From Atopobiaceae bacterium (lineage in GTDB: Bacteria; Actinomycetota; Coriobacteriia; Coriobacteriales; Atopobiaceae): a DNA stretch of 41,885 bases. The notes under the pieces were generated by a model. It was not told the DNA's origin. It did not search any database and saw only the letters and a program-made list of their open reading frames with translations. Location: assembly GCA_017513965.1 (NCBI GenBank), contig JAFWMI010000280.1, positions 1-41,885 of the forward strand. Reading direction: 5' to 3'. The translations under genes were made by a program, and so were the position numbers. This document shows, in pieces, positions 1 to 9,723 of the stretch (positions within the stretch are counted from its first letter, which is position 1; the number at the start of each line of letters is the position of its first letter).

Positions 1-69
1 GAAGTGAACACGTCACCCCTTCCTTCCTTGTTCGCGCGCGGCCAGGCGTGCGACCGCCCCAACAGGGCC

Positions 70-114
70 CAGGCCGTCGGGAACTCCTTCCGCCCGACGG
101 CCTGATTCTTTTTA
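70..114 (+). terminator. Rho-independent terminator of a gene left of the window
   Basis: A perfect 12-bp stem (70-81 with 93-104) with an 11-nt loop is followed by ATTCTTTTTA on the plus strand. It should end a plus-strand transcript entering from the left. There is no matching T-tract for the minus-strand gene at 146-742. Nothing else recognisable lies in 1-145. Confidence 0.8.
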
Positions 115-145
115 TTCGTAGGAACCTGTTCCCCTTGGATGCCTG

Positions 146-742
146 CTACCAGTGCCGTATGCCTAAGGGCACGAGCGCTTCCTTTACCGGGCCCCATACG
201 TCCAAAGACTGCAAGAGGCAGTCCGCTGCAAGCAAGAGCACGAGTGCAAGTGCCGTAGTACGAACCCGACGCGGCTGTGCTTGTGCCCAGCGCGCGACCG
301 TGGGGTATACGCCGTACAACGCCACGAGTCCGAGCACGACGAATCGAAGCGTGTATTGTGGCGCAATGCGTCCGTCAAAGTTCAGCCAGGCGTGAGAATA
401 GTCCCAGGGCACCTTGCCCATAATCGCCTCGCATGCATAGCTCCCCGCGAGTTCAACAAGCGCCGTGAGCGCATAGATGCCTACCGCGACAATCACAAGC
501 TCAGCGCCTTTGGAGCATCGCCGTGCAAGGGCCTTTCGAACGGGTTCGAGCACTGCCACGATTATGAGGCCCCCAATGCCGTAGATGGGACACCACGGCA
601 GCATGAATGCCTCGCGCAGGTACAACCCACCAAACGAGAAGACGTTCTCGATGGTCTCGTAGAGCCAGCCGGCAAAGGAAAACAGGACAAACAAGACCAC
701 GACCGTGGATATGGTGTCAAGGAGCTTGGACGACGGGCACAC
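146..742 (-). CDS. CmpB/ABC-transporter type IV-like integral membrane protein
   Basis: This 198-residue protein has about five hydrophobic segments. The N-terminal stretch FAGWLYETIENVF and the following LPWCPIYGIGGL are typical of the family annotated as putative ABC-transporter type IV (CmpB, PF06541). The biochemical role of that family is not established, and no ATPase partner lies next to it. The start is GTG at 742, supported by an AAAGGA ribosome site seven bases upstream. It is transcribed divergently from the phosphatase gene at 874, leaving a 131-base shared control region in which I see no clear promoter. Family assignment is good; function is unknown. Confidence 0.75.
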   Translation of the reverse strand: MCPSSKLLDTISTVVVLFVLFSFAGWLYETIENVFSFGGLYLREAFMLPWCPIYGIGGLIIVAVLEPVRKALARRCSKGAELVIVAVGIYALTALVELAGSYACEAIMGKVPWDYSHAWLNFDGRIAPQYTLRFVVLGLVALYGVYPTVARWAQAQPRRVRTTALALVLLLAADCLLQSLDVWGPVKEALVPLGIRHW

Positions 743-873
743 AGCGGGTTCCTTTCGGGCTATGAAGAGGTTGGGCTCTATTCTAGCAAGGGGTCGATGG
801 CGAGCGTTTTAGAGATTCGGGACGTTATTCTGTGTGACAATACCTACGAGATGGCTTCGAGTAAAGGACGGTT

Positions 874-1656
874 ATGGACCTCACCGCAACGCCTGGTTAT
901 GTGGCTGGATTCCCGCTTGAGATGGGTGTGCGCGAGCTTGGGGGCTTGCGCGCGGCAGACGGACGCGTTGTGCGCCATGGTCTTTTGTACCGCGGTGCCG
1001 TGCTTACGAACCTAACGCCAAAGCAGCGCGTGCTCATTGACGGGATGGGGCTTAGGCTCGTCTTCGACCTCCGCTCCGAGGCCGAGGCTCAAGGGAATGC
1101 CGATTACGTGCCGGAGGGGGCTGAATACGTGCGCATTGCGGGCATGTATGATGCAAGTGGCGAAGAGGTGGACTTTTCTCCTGCGGGCATTGTTCGCCTT
1201 AACGAGCAGCTGGACGACCCCTCGCAGCTCATGCCAACGCTGTATGCGGGTATGGCACACAACAACCCTGCCCTGCATGCGCTTGTTGAGAGGTTTGTGG
1301 CGGGCAAGGCTCCGCTCTACATGCACTGCACCGCCGGCAAGGACCGCACTGGCGTTTGTGCCGCCATGCTGCTCTCGCTCTTGGGTGTGCCCGACAAGAC
1401 CATTGTCGGTGAGTTCTTGCTCACCAACGAGTACCGTGCTTCCATAATCAACAATCCGCCCGCGAAGCTGCCATCATGGGTGCCTGCTTCCGATTTGAGT
1501 GTGTGGCGCGAGGCAAACGGTGTATCGGCAGCCAACCTCAAGACGCTGTTCGCCACAGCCGATGGGTCATGTTTTTCGCGTGAGGAGTACTTTGCCATGG
1601 AGTTTGGCCTCGACGCCTCAGCTCTGGAAACGCTGCGCAACCGTTACCTAACGTAA
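874..1656 (+). CDS. Tyrosine-protein phosphatase (PTP/DSP-like, Y_phosphatase3 family)
   Basis: This 260-residue protein carries the cysteine phosphatase signature HCTAGKDRTG (C152, R158), the P-loop that forms the phosphocysteine intermediate. It also has the upstream FDLRSEAE block typical of bacterial tyrosine phosphatases of the IphP/LipA/PtpB type. Members dephosphorylate phosphotyrosine, phosphoserine or phosphoinositides, so the substrate cannot be read from sequence. No signal peptide is visible, so it is probably cytoplasmic unless exported by another route. The start ATG follows AAAGGA at five bases. It is a single gene converging on the minus-strand EAL gene, whose stop is only 23 bases away. 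Confidence 0.88.
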   Translation: MDLTATPGYVAGFPLEMGVRELGGLRAADGRVVRHGLLYRGAVLTNLTPKQRVLIDGMGLRLVFDLRSEAEAQGNADYVPEGAEYVRIAGMYDASGEEVDFSPAGIVRLNEQLDDPSQLMPTLYAGMAHNNPALHALVERFVAGKAPLYMHCTAGKDRTGVCAAMLLSLLGVPDKTIVGEFLLTNEYRASIINNPPAKLPSWVPASDLSVWREANGVSAANLKTLFATADGSCFSREEYFAMEFGLDASALETLRNRYLT

Positions 1657-1679
1657 TCGTTCGTCACTTTTGCAGGTGT

Positions 1680-3380
1680 TCACAAAGCGCCAATGGCCAG
1701 TGGTCGCGGCTTGCCAAACAGATATCCCTGCATCATGTCGCAACCAAGACTGCGTAGGAACTCGTGGTGTGCGGTTGTTTCCACGCCTTCCACCAAGGTG
1801 CGAATACCCAATCGCTTGGCCATGGAAATGACCGATGCGACGATGGTCTTGGAACGTTCGTTGACCTCGAGGTCTCGCAGGAACTCCATGTCAACCTTGA
1901 GCACGTCGAACTCATAATCCTTGAGCAGGTTGAGCGAGCTGTATCCGCATCCAAAGTCATCCATCCACACCTCAAACCCTGCGGCGCGAAAGCGGTCCAT
2001 CTCGGCGCGCAAGTCGGATCTGTCGTTGAGTGCGCTTTCAGTAACCTCAATGGCCAGGAGGTCATAGGGTATGTTCCACCGTTTGCATGAGGAGATTACC
2101 ATCTCGAGTGCATCGCACAGCTGGAAGTCCAAGCGCGAGAGGTTGATGCTTGCGGGCACAACTTCCTCGCCCTGCTGTTGGCATTCACTCAAATAATGAC
2201 AAACCTCGTCCACCATGCAGGCGTCGAGCTTGTGGATAAGATGGGCATCCTCAAGAGTGGGAATGAAAATAGCGGGCGAGAGAATGCCACGTTCTGGGTC
2301 GTCCCAGCGCGCCAGAGCCTCGAATCCGCACAGCTTTCCCGTGCTTGTGCATACCACAGGCTGAGCAAACGCTCGTATCCAGTTGTCGTGCACGGCTTCT
2401 TCTGCATGGCGTGCCACATAGCGACGGGTAAAGAAGCGCTCCTTAAGATCGCCGTCAAAAGAGCGATAGGCGACATCAAAGCGGCCCTTTATGCTCTCGC
2501 AGGCGAGCTTGGCACAGTCGAGTGCAATATGCGCAGAGCGGACCTCCTTCTCCAAGACAAACGCACCGCATTTGAGTTCTGGCGCAAATGCCTCCCTAAA
2601 CGACCTGGTTTGCTCATGGAGCGCGGCACACTTGCGCACGACGTCCGACGAGTCGCTCACAACGGCAAAACGATCCACCGTAAGGTGTGCGACGATGTCG
2701 GTGGGAAACGCCTTGGCAATCTTATTGGCCACGAACAGCAACAGCTCGTCTCCCGCGTCGTGATCAAATGCACGGTTGAACGACTTAAAGTCGTCGATGT
2801 CCAAGTAAAGAACCGTGATATCGGTGTTAAAGGATTCCTGTGCCTCAACAATCTCTTGCAACAGCGAGAAGAAGCGATCGATGGTAAGGAGTCCCGTAAA
2901 CGGGTCGATGTGCTTGAGCTGCTCGTGCGAAAGCAATTCGACGCCGGTTGTATTGAGCTTCTGCCAAATGTCGAGCTCATCTCCTGCAAGAAAGGCAGCG
3001 CGGCAATCAACATGGTTCATGTAGGCAAGCAGATCGGAGGCGGCGTCGTTTACAAACGAGCGGAGTGCCCGCTCGCTCATGGCCCCTACGCGCACAACGG
3101 GTCTTGCGTCTTTGTAGTCCGGCACAACGTAATCCTGTACCTGGTCTGCCATACTGCATATGACCGAGAGGAACTTGTCGCGTGGAAGGTCGTCCAAGCG
3201 AAGCAAGAGGGTGTTATTGCCAAAGCGGCGCATGTACCCGGGGTCGACGCCGTTGCGTATGGCGAACTCCCTCAGGCTAGCAATAGCTTGCTCGCCTGCA
3301 TGGGAACCATACGTACTGCAGATGCTGTCATAATTGGCGATACTCAGGACAGCGACCTGCCTAGGCGGAACAACGCGCAT
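1680..3380 (-). CDS. Cyclic-di-GMP phosphodiesterase with degenerate GGDEF modules (EAL protein)
   Basis: The 566-residue protein has three parts. Residues 1-140 are a GGDEF-like fold with RFGNNTL at the signature position. Residues about 155-300 are a second GGDEF-like fold with LDIDDFKSFN but TVDRF (234-238) in place of GGDEF, so neither should make cyclic di-GMP. Residues about 320-560 are a complete EAL domain: FEALARW (E354-L356), MDDFGCGYSSL, a KVDMEF block and EGVET, so hydrolysis of cyclic di-GMP to pGpG is expected. There is no membrane segment. The start at 3380 was chosen because AAGGAGGTG lies just upstream; an open frame continues 95 codons further back without ribosome sites or domain similarity. 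Confidence 0.88.
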   Translation of the reverse strand: MRVVPPRQVAVLSIANYDSICSTYGSHAGEQAIASLREFAIRNGVDPGYMRRFGNNTLLLRLDDLPRDKFLSVICSMADQVQDYVVPDYKDARPVVRVGAMSERALRSFVNDAASDLLAYMNHVDCRAAFLAGDELDIWQKLNTTGVELLSHEQLKHIDPFTGLLTIDRFFSLLQEIVEAQESFNTDITVLYLDIDDFKSFNRAFDHDAGDELLLFVANKIAKAFPTDIVAHLTVDRFAVVSDSSDVVRKCAALHEQTRSFREAFAPELKCGAFVLEKEVRSAHIALDCAKLACESIKGRFDVAYRSFDGDLKERFFTRRYVARHAEEAVHDNWIRAFAQPVVCTSTGKLCGFEALARWDDPERGILSPAIFIPTLEDAHLIHKLDACMVDEVCHYLSECQQQGEEVVPASINLSRLDFQLCDALEMVISSCKRWNIPYDLLAIEVTESALNDRSDLRAEMDRFRAAGFEVWMDDFGCGYSSLNLLKDYEFDVLKVDMEFLRDLEVNERSKTIVASVISMAKRLGIRTLVEGVETTAHHEFLRSLGCDMMQGYLFGKPRPLAIGAL

Positions 3381-3512
3381 GCGCACACCTCCTTGCCGTG
3401 AGCTTAACGTGATTATACGGCTCGGTAGGTGTTGGACCATCAGCAAACTGTTGCCGACAGCACGGATGGCATAATGATAACGACGACGTAGTGTTGAGAG
3501 GGGAACCGCATT

Positions 3513-5036
3513 ATGAAGCCTGCCAACCTCTTGCTTCTTGCGAAGGGTCTTGCCTTGGTGCCTCCGTGCCGTGTTGCGGCGTACGAGGCACAGTTGTGCG
3601 AGCGCGATGAACCTCTTGGACAGGTGCGCGTGCACGAGATTGAGTCCATGTTGAGCCTTGTGCAACGGCTCGACGAGTGCGGACTCAAAGATCCGCTCTG
3701 CTATGAGGGGTTTGTATACTCTTTTGCCATCCCCCAGATTAGTCGCGAGTTCGACCTGCTCAGGATTACCGACCGCATGGTGATTGACATCGAGCTCAAA
3801 AGTGAAGACGTGGGCATCGAGAAGATTGCCACGCAGCTCAGGCGAACCCGGTATTATCTGGCACCGCTACGGAGGAAGGTGCGTACCTTCACCTATGTGT
3901 CGAGCGTTGGATTGCTGTACGAGCGCACGGCAGATGGTACCGTGTGCAAGGTCGAGATGAACAGGCTTGCCTCAGTGCTTGCAGCAAAGGGGGTGCCGTA
4001 TGCCGGATGCGTTGAGGAACTCTTTGACGTGAGCAATTATCTCGTGTCCCCTCTCAACGACACGAGGAAGTTCTTGCAGGGTGCGTACTTCCTTACCAAC
4101 CAACAGGAGATGATAAAGACCGACTTTATTGAGTCGGTGGTGGCGCAGGATGAGGGACTTGTTGCCTTTGTGGTGTACGGAAGTGCGGGAACGGGCAAGA
4201 CGCTGTTGCTCTACGACATGGCGCGCAGCATGGACGCTCGGGAGCGTGTCTGCGTAATCCATTGTGGAAACCTTTGTGAGGGACACAGAAGGATTAACGA
4301 ACAGCAGGATGGATTCAAGGTGTTGGCGGCTCGATCGCTTACGACGAAGAGCCTGCAGTCGTGTTCGGCGATTTTGATCGATGAGGCGCAGCGCATGCAT
4401 GTGGCTCAGCTCAAAGAGATCGTACGTGTCGCCGTTACCCGGTGTATTCCGCTGTACGTCTCACTTGACCGACGACAAAGACTGGTGGAGGATGATGCCG
4501 GTGCGACGGTTGAGGACGTGGTTCGTGCTGCATTTTCCCAGGTGAGCGTGTACTCGCTTTCGCAGAGGATTCGAACGAATCGCGAGCTCGACGGGTTCGT
4601 GCGTACGTTGTTTGGCTTGCATGGGAATGCGCCTGCAACCCCCATAAGAAACGTAAAGGTAGCCTATGCCGCCAATGAGATGCAGGCTTGGGATGCTGCA
4701 CAGGTATTTGTGGTGGAGGGCTACTCATATATTGGCTTGCCAAACGGTCCGACGAGTGGCGAGCGTAGGGACGATGGCCTGCCGCAGAGCCCTACGGCAT
4801 ACGACGTGGTGGGCCAGGAGTTTGGCAAGGTCGTGATGGCGATTGGCCCTCAGTTTGAGGTGGACGTGCGAGGTAGGCTCGTGGCTGCCCAAACGCCCGT
4901 ATCCAAACATCGGTATCGCAGACTCTTGTATCAAGGTCTCACGCGCGCGCGAAATGGCATTGCGCTCGTGGTGTACGACAACCCCAATCTGCTCAATCGG
5001 CTGCTGATGATAATCGGTGCATTACCTGTGGAATAG
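3513..5036 (+). CDS. PD-(D/E)XK-like nuclease fused to a superfamily 1 (DUF2075/Schlafen-like) helicase
   Basis: The 507-residue protein has two parts. Residues about 60-120 read EFDLL then IELKS (D81, E94, K96) followed by a Q-rich helix, the D-ExK arrangement of PD-(D/E)XK nucleases. Residues 200-507 are an ATPase with Walker A GSAGTGKT (223-230), Walker B ILIDEAQ (D290/E291), an arginine-rich QRIRTN motif, and a C-terminal QGLTRARNG block like motif VI of UvrD-type helicases. This resembles the DUF2075 (PF09848) group. The start follows GAGAGGGG. It is divergent from the EAL gene, with 132 bases between. Cellular role is unknown; DNA repair and anti-phage defence are both possible. Confidence 0.75.
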   Translation: MKPANLLLLAKGLALVPPCRVAAYEAQLCERDEPLGQVRVHEIESMLSLVQRLDECGLKDPLCYEGFVYSFAIPQISREFDLLRITDRMVIDIELKSEDVGIEKIATQLRRTRYYLAPLRRKVRTFTYVSSVGLLYERTADGTVCKVEMNRLASVLAAKGVPYAGCVEELFDVSNYLVSPLNDTRKFLQGAYFLTNQQEMIKTDFIESVVAQDEGLVAFVVYGSAGTGKTLLLYDMARSMDARERVCVIHCGNLCEGHRRINEQQDGFKVLAARSLTTKSLQSCSAILIDEAQRMHVAQLKEIVRVAVTRCIPLYVSLDRRQRLVEDDAGATVEDVVRAAFSQVSVYSLSQRIRTNRELDGFVRTLFGLHGNAPATPIRNVKVAYAANEMQAWDAAQVFVVEGYSYIGLPNGPTSGERRDDGLPQSPTAYDVVGQEFGKVVMAIGPQFEVDVRGRLVAAQTPVSKHRYRRLLYQGLTRARNGIALVVYDNPNLLNRLLMIIGALPVE

Positions 5037-5145
5037 TATCCGGTGACGGTTTTTATGATACCTGAAATTATGAACATGAGATATCCTACTCATATGTATG
5101 CATAACGAGTGCTCGAAATATGCGCAAATCGCAATGGAGGTCGCA

Positions 5146-8100
5146 ATGGCTGCTTCGAACCCTCATGTATACGAGGAGCATCTACTCTTAAACAGCAACA
5201 CGGCTCCCGGTGGGGTAATTGTGTACTATGCCGACGGCGACGAGGAGATTATCCACGTCAACCAATATGTCATCGACCTGTGTGAGTGCGACTCAGTTGA
5301 GGATTTTCTCGCCTTCACTCACGGGTCCTTTAAGGGGTTTGTGCATGCAGAGGACATTGATGCAGCTGAGGAAAGCATCTGGAGCCAGGTAGGCAGCGAT
5401 AGCGACAGCAAGCTTGACCAAATCTACTACCGTGTTAGTGCCAAGTCGGGTCGCAGTATTATGGTTGAGGACTTTGGTCGGCTGGTGGAGGAGCCGGGCA
5501 AGCGGCCGGTGTTTCATGCTTTTTTGTTCGAGCTGGGCCGGAGTGGATCCATAGACTGGCTTACGGGATTGCCCAGCATGGCCCGTTTTCACAAGCTTGC
5601 GCGGATGGGTGTGGATGCCATGCGCGCCCGAGGCGAACAACCTGTGGCCATAGCGCTCGACATTATTGGACTCAAAGCCTTCAATACTCAGTATGGAAGA
5701 AGCGAGGGCGATCGTCTGCTCTGTGCCTTCGCGGATGTGCTCCGTAAGCAGTTTAGTAGCGAAATGTGCTCGCGTTTTGCAGAGGACCACTTCTATGCAT
5801 TCGCGCCCAAGACGGTTGTGGTGGAACGAATCAACGCGGTGTTTGAGGGCTTTGCCAAGGCAAATGGTGGACGCGTGCTGCCTGTACGAGCCGGCGCTTA
5901 TGTATGCGATCCAGACGATGACATTGTGGCTGTAGGGTTTGACCGTGCGAAGATAGCCTGCGACCTTGATCGCAAGACATGGCGGTCTCACTTCCTGTGG
6001 TTTACCGATAGAATGCGTGATGCCGAGGAGATTCGTGTCCACGTGCTCGATCACGTGGACGAGGCCATCGCCAAGGGATGGGTGCGTCCGTTCTATCAGG
6101 GTGTTGTGCGCGCCTCAACGAGTGAGATTTGTGGTGAGGAGGCGTTGGCGCGTTGGATTGATCCAATCTATGGTCAGCTTTCCCCGGCACAGTTTGTTCC
6201 GGTGCTCGAAGAGACGGGTCTGCTGTACAAGATTGACCTGCATATTATTGATTGCGTCATTAACGACATGCGCGTCAAGCAGGAAAATGGCGTGCGCGTG
6301 GTCCCCGTTTCGGTAAACGTCTCGTTGCGTGACTTAGACCAGTTTGACTTGGTCGGCGAGTTGCTGCGGCGTGCGGATGCAGTTGGTGTGCCGCACGAAC
6401 TCGTACGTGTTGAGTTTACCGAATCGGTAGCCATGGCAAATTCGAATCAGTTTATGCGAACGGTCGCCGCTTTGCGCGCGGCGGGATTTCGTGTATGGAT
6501 GGATGACTTCGGGAGCGGCTACTCCTCACTCAACATGCTCCAAGACTTTGATTTCGACCTCATAAAGCTCGATATGGAGTTTGTCCGTGGTAGCGAGAGC
6601 GAGAAAGCGCGCATTATTATGGCGGGCGTGATAGAGTCCGCCAAGCGACTCGGCGTGGGGACGCTTGCCGAAGGCGTAGAGACCGAGCGGCAGGCAGAGT
6701 TTTTGGAGAGTGTGGGTTGTGACATGCTCCAAGGATTCTACTTTGCCAAGCCTCGTCCTCTTGAGGAGATATTGCGCGACGTACGAGAAGGCGTGGCTCT
6801 GGCCCGCGAACTGCAATCAGAGAATGCATACTGGCAAGCAGTGAGTGGGCTAGACCTCGATGAGCCCACGGGTGGCGTGAACGGGCAGAGCTTTGAAGAG
6901 GCTCCTCAGGCAGAGTTTCCCACGGGCATCATTGAGTGTCGTAAGGGTGTGTGGCAACTTGTGCGCGCCAACGAGGAATATCGTGAGTTCTTGCATAATG
7001 TGGGGATGGTGCCTAGGGAGTGCTCGAACTTGACGGCTATCCCCGTGCAAAACATGGACGATGAATTTGTGATTGCGGCTCAAAAGAGTTTGCTCTCATC
7101 GGGATGGGTGCGCATTGGGAGCCACATTGAGTATGGCACGGGGTATCAGTTCTACCTTCGCCATGTGGCGAGTGCCCGGGATAGCGAAGCGTATCTTGTC
7201 TTTGCTGTCCCCACTATGCTTGGGACTGCCTTGGGCACCTACGGAGACGTGCCGGTGGCATATGCGATATTCCGCGTAAAGCTCTCGCCAGCGGGTGACG
7301 AGATTGTGGACACCGAATACGTCTATGCAAACCAGCTGTACTGTGAGTGGGGTGGGCATGGGTATAGCCAAGAGGCACTCATTGGGCGATCGTTCTTAGA
7401 GACGTTCAAAAGCGTAAACACGGCATGGTTCTCCTACTGCTATCGTGCAGTGGTGCATGGCGAGAAGATACATGACGTGGTCTATAGTCCCGAGGCTGGG
7501 CACTGGTTGAGTTTTAACCTTTGGCCATCACCGGTTGAGGGATGCTGCGTGTATGCCTTTACCATTGCGGATGACGAGCGCTTTGAACGAGAGCAGATGA
7601 TCGTGGGACTCGACACCTCCGACATCATCATTAGCATGGCTGATGCGCTGAACGACGAAGTGAGTTACGAAGTGGCTATGAACCAACTGCTGGAGCAGAT
7701 GAGCCGCTTTGTCCATCCCGAACGCCTGTATGTGTTTGAGCGTGATGGGGAAACCACGAGCAACACCTTTGAATGGTGTGCGCCTGGGGTCGAGCCGCAG
7801 ATAGATACGCTCCAAAACTTGGACAACAGCGAGTTTGACACGTGGAACAAGTTGCTGGCAAACGATTCAGCGGTGATCATACCCAATGTGGAAGAGTTCA
7901 AGGGCGTGGATGACCGCATGTATCTGCAGCTCACGCGGCAGGGAATCAAGCGCGTGTTGGCGGTACCCTTCCGCGGCGGGGGAGAGCTCTTGGGCTACCT
8001 TGGAGCAGACAACTACGAGCTTGATGAGGGTCTGGACACAAGAAGACTGCTCGAGACGGTAGCATCTTTTGTGGGCTCTCGTATAGCGAACCACCGCCTG

Positions 8101-9012
8101 ATGGAACGAATTGCTTGGGCTGGTACGCATGATGCGCTCACAGGCATGTTCAATCGCATGGGCATTGACTACGCAATTAGGAATCACATGGACGTGCATG
8201 GCGATGAGCCATTTTCGTTGGTGCTCATGGACGTGGATGACTTCAAGCGACTCAATGACGTTTACGGACATAACGTAGGCGACGAGGCGCTGAGGGAGTT
8301 GGCTCGTCGCATATGGTCGGTGTTCCCCAAGAGCGCCATTGTAGGGCGCAACGGTGGCGACGAGTTCTTGGTGATGCTCTTTGGCGACGAGGCAGAGGCC
8401 ATGGAAGACCTGTTGCATCGCTTCTATGCGCATGGTTTTTCTTGCACGTGCGAAGGCGTTGAATACCCGCTCACCGTTTCTGCAGGCTATACGCGCTATC
8501 CTCAAATCGCTTCCGGTTTGGGTATGGCATATACCCAGGCAGATGCGGTGCTCTATGCCGTTAAGCTTGCGGGTAAGTGCGAATATCGAGTATATACAAC
8601 CGAGATGCAAACGCAGTATCGGTCTCAGTTGGGCTTTACCCCGCGCGACATCGCCGAGAACATACCGGGAGCCATCGTGGTTCACGAGCCGGGTGACGGC
8701 AGAATTCTGTTTGCGAACGACGAGGTCATAAACCTGTTTGAGTGCGATGACCTTTCCGACTTTATGGAATACACGGGCGGCACCTTTGGAGGCTTGGTGC
8801 ATCCAGAGGATCGCGACCGCGTGCGCGATGAGCTTGGAGAGCAGACGAGTCTGGAGGATGTGGGCGTAAAGGACTTTGTTGACTATCGTATTGTTACCAA
8901 GCGAGGCAACGTGCGTCGCGTGGCCAACAACGGGCGTTTGGTCAACATCAATGGCGTGGGCCTAGTATGCTACGAGCTCATCATAAACCGAGACGAGCGC
9001 GGTGTGCGCTAG
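5146..9012 (+). CDS. PAS-EAL-PAS-GAF-GGDEF-PAS cyclic-di-GMP signalling protein
   Basis: This 1288-residue cytoplasmic protein has these parts: PAS (about 5-130); a degenerate GGDEF (135-290, FAEDHF at the signature); an intact EAL (EEALARW at 331-337, MDDFGSGYSSL, EGVET); a linker and PAS-like region (590-810); a GAF-like domain (825-985); an intact GGDEF (RNGGDEF, about 1068-1074, with DVDDFKRLND before it); and a second PAS (1165-1288). It should both make and break cyclic di-GMP. No RxxD inhibitory site precedes GGDEF. The start is ATG 5146 because GGAGG lies five bases upstream; an ATG at 5098 in the same frame lacks a ribosome site. The two terminal PAS copies resemble each other. Confidence 0.85.
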   Translation: MAASNPHVYEEHLLLNSNTAPGGVIVYYADGDEEIIHVNQYVIDLCECDSVEDFLAFTHGSFKGFVHAEDIDAAEESIWSQVGSDSDSKLDQIYYRVSAKSGRSIMVEDFGRLVEEPGKRPVFHAFLFELGRSGSIDWLTGLPSMARFHKLARMGVDAMRARGEQPVAIALDIIGLKAFNTQYGRSEGDRLLCAFADVLRKQFSSEMCSRFAEDHFYAFAPKTVVVERINAVFEGFAKANGGRVLPVRAGAYVCDPDDDIVAVGFDRAKIACDLDRKTWRSHFLWFTDRMRDAEEIRVHVLDHVDEAIAKGWVRPFYQGVVRASTSEICGEEALARWIDPIYGQLSPAQFVPVLEETGLLYKIDLHIIDCVINDMRVKQENGVRVVPVSVNVSLRDLDQFDLVGELLRRADAVGVPHELVRVEFTESVAMANSNQFMRTVAALRAAGFRVWMDDFGSGYSSLNMLQDFDFDLIKLDMEFVRGSESEKARIIMAGVIESAKRLGVGTLAEGVETERQAEFLESVGCDMLQGFYFAKPRPLEEILRDVREGVALARELQSENAYWQAVSGLDLDEPTGGVNGQSFEEAPQAEFPTGIIECRKGVWQLVRANEEYREFLHNVGMVPRECSNLTAIPVQNMDDEFVIAAQKSLLSSGWVRIGSHIEYGTGYQFYLRHVASARDSEAYLVFAVPTMLGTALGTYGDVPVAYAIFRVKLSPAGDEIVDTEYVYANQLYCEWGGHGYSQEALIGRSFLETFKSVNTAWFSYCYRAVVHGEKIHDVVYSPEAGHWLSFNLWPSPVEGCCVYAFTIADDERFEREQMIVGLDTSDIIISMADALNDEVSYEVAMNQLLEQMSRFVHPERLYVFERDGETTSNTFEWCAPGVEPQIDTLQNLDNSEFDTWNKLLANDSAVIIPNVEEFKGVDDRMYLQLTRQGIKRVLAVPFRGGGELLGYLGADNYELDEGLDTRRLLETVASFVGSRIANHRLMERIAWAGTHDALTGMFNRMGIDYAIRNHMDVHGDEPFSLVLMDVDDFKRLNDVYGHNVGDEALRELARRIWSVFPKSAIVGRNGGDEFLVMLFGDEAEAMEDLLHRFYAHGFSCTCEGVEYPLTVSAGYTRYPQIASGLGMAYTQADAVLYAVKLAGKCEYRVYTTEMQTQYRSQLGFTPRDIAENIPGAIVVHEPGDGRILFANDEVINLFECDDLSDFMEYTGGTFGGLVHPEDRDRVRDELGEQTSLEDVGVKDFVDYRIVTKRGNVRRVANNGRLVNINGVGLVCYELIINRDERGVR

Positions 9013-9033
9013 CGAAGGTTGTGCCAAGTAGGG

Positions 9034-9723
9034 CTAAGCGTAATAGTGCGTCTCCTCCACCAGATCGTGAATCTCTTCCGCGATTTGGTCGGTAGAGGTG
9101 CCTGCGTCTTCCCCCGAGAGCTTGTTGAGTTCGGCTTGGAGCTTCTCGAGCTCGAGTACTAAACGGTCGCTCGACCCTTGGATGCTGTCCATCTCGGCGA
9201 GCGATGCACGCATAACCTGCAAACGCTCCACTTCGGTGTCCTTTCCTTCCAGTCCACCTGCGTGGTCGATACGATCTAGCCGCAGGTATTCCGCGGCGTC
9301 AAACGCTTGCATGCGATTGGTGATTTGGGCGCCATTGTTGAGGATGCCCTCCAAGGCAACGTCGAGTGGCGCGCTGAACTTGTCCCACGTGAGGCTTCCC
9401 TTTTGGAATTGCCGCTCCAGGATGGAGAGGATGTCCTGTCGTAGCAGCTCACTGCGCTCAAACGTGCGAATGACTGCCTGTGCGCGCGAGCCAAGCGCCT
9501 CGTTGCTTTCGTATCCGCGCGCAACCTTGGTGACCGATTCCACAGTTGCGCCCTCGGTGGTGTCCAAATATGCGTAGGGACGTGGTTGCTCAGCGGCTTT
9601 GAGCGCCTTCTTCTGCTTGGATTTGCCCCAGCCGGCCGCATTGCCAACGCCCCATATGATGCCGCCGGTAATGAGCCCCAGAATCACGATACCTACGACG
9701 CCAAGACCAAGAAGGAATTCCAT
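9034..9723 (-). CDS. Membrane-anchored coiled-coil protein of unknown function
   Basis: The 229-residue protein has one N-terminal membrane helix (about 4-28, glycine-rich) followed by a basic stop-transfer stretch KSKQKKALK. The rest is a long, mostly helical soluble region with many charged residues; the C-terminal third (DRLVLELEKLQAELNKL) has strong coiled-coil character. I do not recognise the family. The stop lies 21 bases from the end of the convergent GGDEF/EAL gene. Its 5' end faces the zinc-ribbon gene at 9892 across 168 bases, so the two may share a control region. The ribosome site is only moderate (GGAAGGCGG). Cytoplasmic placement of the coiled coil follows the positive-inside rule and is an inference. 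Confidence 0.75.
   Translation of the reverse strand: MEFLLGLGVVGIVILGLITGGIIWGVGNAAGWGKSKQKKALKAAEQPRPYAYLDTTEGATVESVTKVARGYESNEALGSRAQAVIRTFERSELLRQDILSILERQFQKGSLTWDKFSAPLDVALEGILNNGAQITNRMQAFDAAEYLRLDRIDHAGGLEGKDTEVERLQVMRASLAEMDSIQGSSDRLVLELEKLQAELNKLSGEDAGTSTDQIAEEIHDLVEETHYYA

Noticed and set aside
2178..3401. 407-codon plus-strand open frame
   Set aside because: It lies antisense to the EAL gene, has no ribosome site or domain similarity, and is explained by codon bias of the real gene.
7867..8802. 311-codon minus-strand open frame
   Set aside because: It is antisense to the GAF/GGDEF part of the large signalling gene and has no recognisable motif.
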